64,000 bases of DNA from Laburnicola sp. R22_1 (lineage: Eukaryota > Ascomycota > Dothideomycetes > Pleosporales > Didymosphaeriaceae): positions 1,860,001 to 1,924,000 of the forward strand of contig JACONQ010000009.1 of assembly GCA_014281115.1 (NCBI GenBank), in the 5' to 3' direction. This document shows, one piece after another, positions 56,116 through 64,000 of the stretch. Position numbers and translations under genes: made by a program. The notes under the pieces were generated by a model that saw only the letters and a list, made by a program, of their open reading frames with translations, had not been told where the DNA came from and did no database searches. Position 1 is the first letter of the stretch; the number at the start of each line of letters is the position of its first letter.

Positions 56116-57284
56116 CTACAACAAAATGAGATAATTGCTGGGCGCGATACCCGTCTCGCCGCTCGGCTTTTTGGCCTGCCACCATCTTCCGCTGACATCC
56201 GACACCTCGAGGATGTCGTGCTTCTGGAAGCTGATTTCGTTGGCGTCGTCGGGATTCGCCTCGTAGCTGTAGATGGCTTTCGCGCGGTACGGGTACTCGA
56301 CCGAAACCTCTTGTTGTTGCTGTTGCTCCTCGTTGGTGGGCGTTTGCGACATACCGCCGAAGCGTGGCATCGGGGAGCTGCGGGTATCGGCACCAGCTGG
56401 GCCGCCTGGGTAGCCTGATACGGGAGAGGAAGTCTCGAAGCCGTTCAGTTGCGCGGAGGTGTATAGCTGGGGCTGGTTTGTGGGAACCGACTGCTGCGGA
56501 GCGCCGTAGTTGTTCGACATCTGGCGAGACGATCGGGAGGCGGGGTGCTCCTTGTGTAGGGCATATGAATCGACAAAGGTGCGGTGGCTGGCTTGGGGCT
56601 GGGAGCCGTAGTAGAAGACCCACACAATCTGCGCATGTCAGTATTTGGTAGAAGAGCAGCCCAATTCGCTAGGTACCCGTCTCTTAGGAGGGATAGACAA
56701 AGGCAGTAGCTAGTCGGGTTCAAGGGTTGGAACATACCGCAATCATAGACAGCAGGATAAAGCCTGCCGCGGCGGCTTCATTGGCAGCAACGGGGGAGTA
56801 GACCAGGGCATTGACCGTCGACGAGGACATGACGATGGCGGCGGAGAGGAAGCCGACAATCTGGCCATGTTAGCAGGCACAATGGTAGACCTCTCACATC
56901 TCTTGTGCTTACTGCGACATGGTAGGTGCGCTCCGAGTCGGACGCAACCGTGACGGCCACGCCCACAATGCAGAACAGATTATACACCAGCGTCCACCAG
57001 GCAAAGGGCGGTGCGCGGTCCTTGGGGTCGGGGCGGGTGGCTGATAATATCGAGCTTATGAAAGCGATGACCCAAGCGAGCTGTTACACGCGGTCAGTTG
57101 CAGCCGGCAGGGCGCAGGGCAGGCAAATACTAACAGAGCCAATGGAGATGGTAGCGAGGGCGAAGGGGTCGCCGAAGATGCGGCCGAGCGAGAACGAGGT
57201 CCGTTGGCCGCCGCCGCCGCCGCCGCCGTACCCGTTTTCCATTTTGTTCAGAGAGGACGAGCCGTAGGAGCCGTACGAGGGCAT
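56116..57284 (-). CDS. SHO1: High-osmolarity sensor SHO1
   Basis: Four exons: 57284-57135, 57080-56913, 56860-56738, 56628-56116; 317 residues, normal for SHO1. A Gly-rich N-terminal tail is followed by four membrane helices ([66 protein letters not shown]), several of them assembled across introns, then a Gln/Pro-rich linker and a C-terminal SH3 domain ([43 protein letters not shown]). In yeast Sho1 sits in the plasma membrane and its SH3 domain binds Pbs2 to activate the Hog1 MAP kinase; in fungi it also acts in surface sensing during infection. All introns are phase 0. Confidence 0.95.
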
Positions 57285-59185
57285 AAGGCCAGCGGTCGGG
57301 GGCGATTACGATGGAAGATGCAAAAGAGCGTGGGTGCCGGCGCAGGACCAGCTCTCGACTGGCGAGGGGAGGGGTGAGGCGGGCGAAGAGGGTCGTGAGA
57401 GAGTGAGAGAGAGAGAGTGTGTGTGTGTGTGTGTCTGGCCGGAGACGTGGGCGGGCTCAGCAGATGAGGACGACGAGGGCGAGGGCGCGAACAATGACGG
57501 GGACGCTAGCGGCGACGATTTGGGGGAGGTGGATGGGTTGCTCGCAGCGCTCGACGAGGCGGCTCTGGGCTTCTTCTGGAGGGCGTCACGCAGCGTCGTG
57601 TCGGGGCGTTGGGTGGTGACAGGTGTTGGAGCGCGGGCGAGGCGTGGAGGCAGGCTGGCAGGCTTGCAGGCTTCTGGCGGTGCTGGGGTCCCGCCACGGG
57701 TGCTCGGTTTCAAGATGACCACTAATGCCCAAAGATGCCGACGGCCAGACGGTCGATTGGACTCCCCTCTCTCCGCTTGCATTCAGTGCCATTCACACCC
57801 AAGGCACAGTATTACCCGGCGCCTCTCTGGTCTCGCCCTGGAAGCGCCGCCCGCTGTTGGTTCGCAGTGCGCACCTTTGCACCCATACCCATCATACCCC
57901 CCAGGTGTGGCTAAGCTCCTCCTCCCGCACCTCATGCACTTTCCCCTACGCTAGCATTCACACACGCACTCTACAAACTTTGGCCTGAGGAGCCCCGTTG
58001 CCACACCCTGCCGTGCCTCTCAATGCATGCGCCTCAATCTCATGTTACCTACTGGTCTTTTCATTCAACCTTTCATTCATTCACAAGGGGGCCGCCCGCA
58101 CCCGCTCTTCCGCAACCATCGGACTGTGTCCCCGAGCAATCTCCCAACAACCCACCCCGGCGCACCACGTTCTGGATCCACCATCCACGCATGCCAGCAC
58201 AGCCACTCACCCGGGCGTCGCTCATTGTCGCTCCGGGGTGCAGGCGATGCACACCTCCGCACCCGCTCCGAGTCTGTCCATTGCGCCTGAGACGGCGATG
58301 AAACAGGCACCGCTGCCATGCGCGCCACCCACAGATACCAACATCACATCACACATCGTCGTCACAGAGCCACGGACGCTGCCCGCTACATCTTCGTAAC
58401 GAAGGCGGGAGCCAATTCGTGCTCGTTCTTCACTCGTGAGGCATCCATCCCGTCACCATTATTGAGACCCACGCGCAAGCGATCCCCCATCGCCGGCGAC
58501 TTTCTTGACTTCTTGACAACGCGTGCATCGTTCCGTAATAGCCGTTGCTTCCCCGCTCTACCACCATTCAAGGGGTTGATTGCAAGATAATATGGATATG
58601 ACCGCATCCGATGCGTCGCAGGGGTTTGCACATCATCCTCGACCTTGAGCTTATCGCCTTGATAACAATGCTGCTGGCTCGAATTCGTAGAAACCCAATC
58701 ACAATCTGGCAAAAGGGCAAGGTAATCCTGTTCATTTAGAATCGAATAGTCCCAATTCTCCTACTCCCAATTGCCTATCGCCCTCCCACCAAGGTCCCTC
58801 TCCCGCATGGCCTGGACAGTGACGGAGACCCTGATATAGTCCTGGAAGGTCACAACCGATCTGACAGCCATGATGGAGCCTAAACTGGTAATACATCTCC
58901 GATGCATGCTGCATCGACTGTCTCCTTCATGAGTTGTGAGTTCCCGCTATGGAGCAGCCTCCTGCGCAAGGTGAAACGGCTGTTACTCATCAGCGTAGCC
59001 CAACATGTCCACCATGACGTTCTTACTGGATCGTCGCATCGGAACAGAAAGTATCCGCTGGTCTTTCAAATCATCGACATTGACCCCATGCCCGAAGTGT
59101 ATCCGAAGCCTTCAGTTCCCAAATACCACAGTAGAGGCCTGATAGTATGCTCGTCTGTTATAACGAATGCATGTCATCAGACGCT
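57285..59185. promoter_or_regulatory. Long upstream region of SHO1
   Basis: About 1.9 kb between the SHO1 start and the stop of the RO10-like gene, both on the minus strand. The first 400 bp upstream of SHO1 are purine-rich on the plus strand and include a GA/GT microsatellite at 57397-57434. A long leader is common for fungal signalling genes. Open frames are present on both strands but none is convincing; a small unannotated gene near 58390-58910 cannot be excluded. Confidence 0.45.
57397..57434. repeat. Compound GA/GT dinucleotide microsatellite
   Basis: A run of GA units with one interruption passes directly into nine GT units. It lies 113-150 bp upstream of the SHO1 ATG, so it falls in the promoter or leader and may vary in length. 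Confidence 0.88.
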
Positions 59186-59885
59186 TCACAGCTCCTCTTC
59201 CTCGTTCTGCTTCTGCTTGAACTCAATGCGTGCAACCGTCCGCTGCGTCTTGTGCAACCGTCCATGCCACTCTGCCCAGCAGCGGGCCGCACCGAGTAAT
59301 TGGACGTGCTTCACTCGCTGGACCAACAGACCGTTTTTCTTTCTGAGCAGCGATATCTGAAGAGCCTGCTGTAAATGGCGGTCTTCAGCTTCGGCGATGC
59401 GAGGCAGGAGCTTAGCGAGCTTGGTGAAGCCGTCGGTTTGGGGGATTTGTTGGTCGTCTAGCGTTTTCAGTTGCGAGGCGGTCGTTGCGAAGCTCGGTGC
59501 GCGCTCGACGACCATGACGGCCTTCTGCGCCGTATTCAGTCCTGCACCTTCTTTCTCGTCTTTCGGTCGGAGGCTGTCCTTGTGCTTGCTCACTGCTTGC
59601 TGTTAATCCAACATGATTTCGTGACTATGATGGGGACATACACAACAGCTGCGCATCGTCGAGCAGGGCCGTCTTCTTCGAGAGCTCCTGCAGCGATTTC
59701 TCGATCTGGCGTATCCGCTCAGGGACCGTCTTGGGTTTCTCTCCGCCCTCTTTGCCCTCGCCGCCTGCTTGCGCCCTTTCCTGGGTGATTTCCTTCTTCC
59801 CGTCGCCCAGAATGTACTCCAACCGAGTCAGGCGTGACTCTAGCAGCGAGAAGGTGAATAACACGGCCTCCTCGTACTCGTCCAT
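59186..59885 (-). CDS. RO10 / dynactin p24-like coiled-coil protein
   Basis: Two exons, 59885-59642 and 59592-59186, with a 48-nt intron (GTATGT...GCAG); 216 residues. Almost the whole protein is predicted helical: an N-terminal heptad segment (LESRLTRLEYILG), a Glu/Lys/Gly-rich linker, a second coil (ERIRQIEKSLQELSKK), and a C-terminal coil ending in Glu residues. This size and layout fit fungal nuclear-distribution protein RO-10 and the dynactin p24 (DCTN3) subunit, which sits at the shoulder of dynactin and supports dynein transport. Coiled coils give weak family evidence, so I am only fairly sure. It diverges from the transporter gene 280 bp away. Confidence 0.7.
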
Positions 59886-60165
59886 GGCAGGTCAGATGTT
59901 GTGTGGGGAATGTTTACGGGACGCGTGCCTGTCCGCCGTAAATGGCGTAAATGGACTTCGGCGCCACTCTTACGCATTGGCCCTCGGCATTCACCACGGT
60001 CACGGCGTCACCGCACGAGACACCTTCAGTGCTGCAGTGTCCTTAATTCTCCAAGTCCGCATCGCTGAGCGCACTGCTCCTCCAAACCGCCGATCGATCG
60101 CGAACGACTTTCTTTCACTGCATGTTCGCGCGATACCACACTAACACGCAGGGTCCCAGGACAAC

Positions 60166-61877
60166 ATGGCTGGATACTCCGCCATCGGTCCTGAGCCGAA
60201 CGATACGGATCCCATGTCTTCGAGCACCGGTTCAGTACGAGGCAGGAGGTCTGAGACACCATCTGGACACTGTGGACACTGGGCTGACTGGTGTAGGCGC
60301 GGACGAGGCAAGAAAGATGCTGGGTTTCAGGGCCAGGCCACATGGACGTCGAGCGTTATCAACTTGGTCAACACCAGTACGGACGAGACGCACCCGCGCA
60401 TATGCCCTAGAGGCTAATGATGAGCAGTTCTCGGTGCGGGCTTGCTCGCAATGCCCTCGGCGCTCTCGAAAATGGGCATCTTCCTCGGCATATTCGTGAT
60501 CGCGTGGGCAGGCTTGACAGCGGGCTTTGGTCTCTACCTTCAGACTCGATGCGCCCGATACGTGGATCGCGGCCATGTCTCATTTGCGGCGCTGTCTCAA
60601 CTCACCTACCCGAACCTCTCGATCCTTTTCGACGCTGCTATTGCCGTAAAATGCTTTGGCGTGGCCGTCAGCTACCTCATCATTATTGGAGACTTGATGC
60701 CTAGAGTCGTCGAAGGCTTCTCGCCCGGGGCGGGAGAGATTTCTTTCCTAGTAGACCGGCAATTTTGGATCACGGCGTTCATGTATGCCTCTGGCGGAAC
60801 GGACATCGGATCTACGCTGACTTTGGCAGGCTGATCGTTATTCCGCTTTCGTTCCTTCGCCGCTTGGATTCTTTGAAGTACACCAGCATTATTGCTCTGT
60901 TCTCCATTGCATATCTCGTTATTCTCGTCGTTGCGCACTACCTTAAGGGCGACACACTTGCTGAACGTGGACCTGTCCGAGTCTTCCAGTGGTCTGGTCC
61001 TGTATCAGCGCTTGCTGCATTTCCAGTTATAGTTTTTGCATATACATGCCATCAGAACGTAGGTTTTGCCACAATTCCCAAATACGCAATACTGCTGTTC
61101 TAACACCAAAAGATGTTCTCCATTTTGAACGAAATAGCGGACAACACGCACTTCCGCACCACATCCGTAATCGTCGCCGCCATCGGCTCAGCCTGCGGCC
61201 TGTATATCCTCACCGGCATCACAGGCTACCTCTCCTACGGCGACAACATCACTGGAAACATCGTGAACATGTATCCCGCAGCGGCCCCCTCCACCATCGG
61301 CCGCCTAGCCATCGTCATCCTAGTCATGTTCTCCTACCCCCTCCAGATCCACCCATGCCGCGCAAGCATCGACGCATGTCTGAAGTGGCGCCCTCGCCGT
61401 AAAGTCCAGGGCGAAGATAGCCCCAGCAGACAGACCCTAATCCCCGGAGCCGCGGCCGCACGCCAGGGCACCAAGACGCACGAAATGGGCGATCTCCGCT
61501 TCGCCGTCATATCCACCATCCTCATCATCCTCTCCTTCATCACAGCCATGACCGTCTCCTCGCTCGAGAAGGTCCTCGCGTACGTGGGCTCTACGGGCTC
61601 AACCACCATCTCGTTCATCCTCCCCGGTCTCTTCTACTACAAGATTTCCGACCCTGATTCTGCGCACCACCAGCGCCTTGTCAAAGACGAAGACGACGAA
61701 GATGAATTCGACAGCGCGGATGCGGATGCAGACGGCCTGGGGCCAAACGATGCGCATAGGAGTAGGAACTGGAGGCGCGGCCTGCTGAGGCAGTTGAGTC
61801 TTGCACTTGCGATCTATGGTGCGTGCGTCATGATTACTTGTCTGGTGACGAATACGTTTTTGGTCGCTAAGCACTGA
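60166..61877 (+). CDS. AVT-type vacuolar amino-acid transporter
   Basis: Five exons: 60166-60248, 60297-60376, 60428-60782, 60830-61058, 61113-61877; 503 residues. A polar N-terminus leads into the AAAP transporter core: WTSSVINLVNT then ILGAGLLAMP (joined across the second intron), and further helices including FGVAVSYLIIIGD, SLKYTSIIALFSIAYLV, AFPVIVFAYTCHQN, CGLYILTGITGYLSYGD and three near the C-terminus. About ten or eleven membrane segments are expected. The closest named group is yeast Avt5-7, which export amino acids from the vacuole. The first intron (60249-60296, 48 nt) is stop-free and divisible by three, so an isoform with 16 extra N-terminal residues is possible. An acidic loop (about 61685-61735) precedes the last helix. 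Confidence 0.87.
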
Positions 61878-62413
61878 GTGAGTGCCCGTCGGACCAAGAG
61901 CGTGGGGTGGTCATCTTCTTTCTGGGTCTGTGTGTATGCATTGCGGCATTGGGTGGCGTTTTGGTTGGTTTGGGTAGATGGGCGTTTCTGGTGATGCTTG
62001 TCTATGCACATGTAGGACTTTATGGGTTGTATAGCGCGCAGCACCTGCCTGAGTCGCGGAGATGGGTTACGGTGTATATATAGTACATATCGAATCTACA
62101 TGGTACAGCTTGCTAGAATTGAGCCCGGAACGCCTGGTAATGCAGTACGATGCAAATGCCGTCCCAACTCTCGCGTTAACCACTCTTTTTGTACAACGCA
62201 TAACTGCGTGCCTTGAGGTCTTACGTGCCCCTTCTAAATAACGCGCAGCATCCATCCTCCCATCTTCTCTTGCATGAAGCCAATCCACGACAATATCCTC
62301 ACCAAGCCACACCCATCTGTCCATGACAACACTACTTCCTATCCAAACACCAGCCCTCAAAACCAACGTTGACCGAAGACAAAGGTAGGTAGGGAGGCGT
62401 TTACGAAGCAGCT
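61878..62413. other. Intergenic region between convergent genes
   Basis: About 535 bp between the stops of the transporter and the S16 gene. Two 3' ends are expected here. No gene, repeat or RNA is seen. Confidence 0.5.
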
Positions 62414-63106
62414 TCAGGCTGCACGTGGGGTCTCGACGGGCTTGGGATTGTTGGGATGGATGAGCGATTTCGCGGCCGAATCTGCTTTTATCACTTTGCC
62501 CTGTATTTGGCCGATGCGGTATTTGGGTTCGAGGATTCCGACCTGTCAACAACACTCGCCCTTAGTAACGTTTCGTCCATCTGTCATCTACCACCCAACA
62601 TCCACCCTTCTCCTCTCGCTTGCCCCACACAACAAGCAAGCAAGCCCTCACACACACATGCCCGCATGTATTCCCCCCGTATCCATGGGGAGCTTTACGT
62701 ACCATACTCAGCAGCCTCCAAGCCGTGTCGCTGGGCTGCGCCCCGACACCAACCCAGTATCTTGCGCGCGAGATGTCGAGCTGGATGTCTTTCCAGGGGC
62801 GGCCGTGGGTGTCGCCTGGGCGGGGGGGTTTGGGGACTGGGTCGTAGGTGCCGAGGACTTCGAGGGGGCGGGAATTGCGCGCTGTTCTGGGGGGTGTTAG
62901 TTTGTCGTTTTGTAGATGGGATATCGTGGGTGTTCTGAGGGGGTTGGTGGGCTTCGTGGAGAAGGCGCGATGGGCTTGCTTGGGGTAAGGTGGCATTATT
63001 GGGTGCGGAGGGCAGACGCGAGGGCGTACCGGGCGTGCGAGACGACTATGTTGTAGAAGGGGGCGTGCTTCTTGCCGAAGCGGGCGAGCCGTATGCGGAG
63101 GACCAT
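62414..63106 (-). CDS. MRPS16: Mitochondrial ribosomal protein bS16m
   Basis: Three exons: 63106-63030, 62886-62703, 62542-62414; introns of 143 and 160 nt; 129 residues. The start MVLRIRLARFG is the classic bS16 N-terminus, followed by HAPFYNIVVSHAR and, across the first intron, TARNSRPLEVLGTYDP, then RARYWVGVGAQPSDT. The C-terminal exon continues GILEPKYRIG and ends in a basic/Pro-rich tail typical of the mitochondrial form. It is a core part of the small mitochondrial ribosomal subunit. Because the exons are short, only the middle one stands out as a long open frame. Confidence 0.92.
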
Positions 63107-63468
63107 GGTGGTGGTGGTGGGTTTGCGCTGATTGATGGCTGACTGGGGGTGAGGTTGCGCGGTGAGGTTCTACATACTTTTTGGGCCGGGCGCGGGTGGG
63201 CACGTGATTAGTTGCTTTTCCGCAAATGCGAGGTTTTGATAGGTATTCTGTTATTCGTGTTTAAAAGAGTAAGTCAAAATGCTAATTTGAATGCGTGATA
63301 TGTTATTGAGAATAGGTCGCATGTAATTGAGGGGAGGTTCGCAGTTGTCGCGTAACTTTGACAGCAGTGATGCAATCGCATCACCTTACTACCCATCCTC
63401 ACCCAAGCACTTATATACTGAGTGTTCCCTCCCAAAAGTGAACATTACCATTGCACCAAAACCCAACT
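63107..63468. promoter_or_regulatory. Divergent promoter region (MRPS16 / NAD(P)HX epimerase)
   Basis: 362 bp between two divergent starts of housekeeping genes. The sequence is AT-rich near its centre. No named site is visible. Confidence 0.5.
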
Positions 63469-64000
63469 ATGGCTCTCAGAGTAAGATGATTATCCGTTTG
63501 ATCATACAGCTGTTAATGGTTGTAGACGATTTCAGCAAAGAGCGCATCGGCGCTCGACCAAGAACTCATGTCGACAGGCGCTTTCTCCATCGACCAATTG
63601 ATGGAGCTTGCCGGTCTTTCCGTCTCACAAGCTGGTACGACCGATACCTGCATTGAAGTCTTTCAATCCTAAATCTATTATCGCTACCTTCTTCCAAGCC
63701 ACAACTGACAAGTGTACCAGTCTTCAAGCTACAACCTCTTAACAAAGGCAAGAGAATCCTCGTTGCCTGCGGCCCCGGCAACAACGGCGGCGACGGCCTC
63801 GTAGCAGCCCGCCACCTCTTCCACTACGGCTATCAACCCACCATCTACTATCCCAAGCAGAGCAAAAACGACCTCTACCAACGCCTCAAGAAGCAGCTTG
63901 AAGACCTCAAAGTACCCTTCACAGACGATTTTCCTAGTGCCCTGAACTCCACGGATCACATCGTCGACGCCATCTTTGGCTTCTCCTTCTCCGGCGAGGT
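63469..64000 (+). CDS. NNR1: NAD(P)H-hydrate epimerase, 5' part (YjeF N-terminal domain), cut by window end
   Basis: Three exons seen: 63469-63480 (four codons), 63526-63634, 63721 to beyond 64000. The frame gives MALR, then TISAKSASALDQELMSTGAFS and QLMELAGLSVSQA, then VFKLQPLNKGKRILVACGPGNNGGDGL, which carries the glycine-rich CGPGNNGGDG signature of the YjeF_N (AIBP) family. The Asp of VDAIFGFSF close to the window edge is the conserved catalytic-site region. The enzyme converts the R form of damaged NAD(P)H hydrate to the S form for repair by the dehydratase. The very small first coding exon is supported by phase and by a good GTAAGA donor. Confidence 0.9.

Noticed and set aside
57334..57954. 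206-codon open frame on the plus strand upstream of SHO1
   Set aside because: It translates a GA/GT microsatellite and Gly/Arg-rich sequence, overlaps frames on the other strand, and lies where the SHO1 promoter and leader are expected.
1..64000. tRNA, rRNA or snRNA genes
   Set aside because: I looked by eye through the intergenic stretches for tRNA-like promoter boxes and paired stems and saw none; a dedicated covariance-model scan would be needed to be certain.

Overview
The window looks like nuclear DNA of a filamentous ascomycete, most likely a Dothideomycete of Pleosporales type. Genes carry many short introns (mostly 45-120 nt) with GT..AG ends and CTRAC-type branch sites. The gene set is fungal: SHO1, a fungal-type mRNA-decapping DCP2, IBA57, SQT1, a DUF1996 secreted protein and a GPI-anchored Ser/Thr-rich wall protein. 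Two decayed Tc1/mariner-superfamily transposons carry stop codons of the kind made by repeat-induced C-to-T change. The order-level placement is inference. Exon structures below were built by hand by keeping reading frame across splice sites and were not checked against transcripts.

Layout. 0.3-6.4 kb: a membrane-anchored pepsin-like protein with a degenerate first active site, diverging from a GPI-anchored wall protein. 8.2-16.2 kb: housekeeping genes (CTU2/NCS2 diverging from a PTM1-type 7TM protein, an unknown membrane-anchored protein, IBA57, a 2-oxoglutarate oxygenase-like protein). 16.2-24.0 kb: an unknown five-exon membrane protein, a DUF4112 protein, and DCP2 read divergently. 24.7-30.8 kb: an aromatic-catabolism cluster of four genes (EthD-like/enol-lactonase fusion, carboxymuconate cyclase-like propeller, intradiol ring-cleavage dioxygenase, carboxymuconolactone decarboxylase-like protein), followed by isovaleryl-CoA dehydrogenase.

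33-55 kb is more accessory in character. It holds a Tc1-type DD34E element with TA duplications, a large AlkB-type dioxygenase with two Cys-rich modules, a peroxisomal (PTS1) acyl-CoA synthetase whose start codon appears split by an intron, SQT1, a small tautomerase-like gene with a 1.9 kb pogo/Fot1-type element inserted 54 bp upstream of its start, a fungal-specific protein with Gly/Gln/Tyr repeats, a DUF1996 secreted protein, a serine carboxypeptidase, and a 12-bp minisatellite. 56-64 kb returns to conserved genes: SHO1, a RO10/dynactin p24-like protein, an AVT-type amino-acid transporter, mitochondrial ribosomal protein S16, and the 5' part of NAD(P)HX epimerase, cut by the window end.

The genes that most clearly work together are the 24.7-30.8 kb set: ring cleavage, lactonisation, and decarboxylation plus enol-lactone hydrolysis to 3-oxoadipate, with the dioxygenase and cyclase sharing one 503-bp intergenic region. 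I found no tRNA, rRNA or CRISPR array. No wholly new system is proven here. The strongest candidates for a second look are the EthD-EthD-hydrolase fusion, the AlkB composite protein, the split start codon and a 45-codon membrane ORF.
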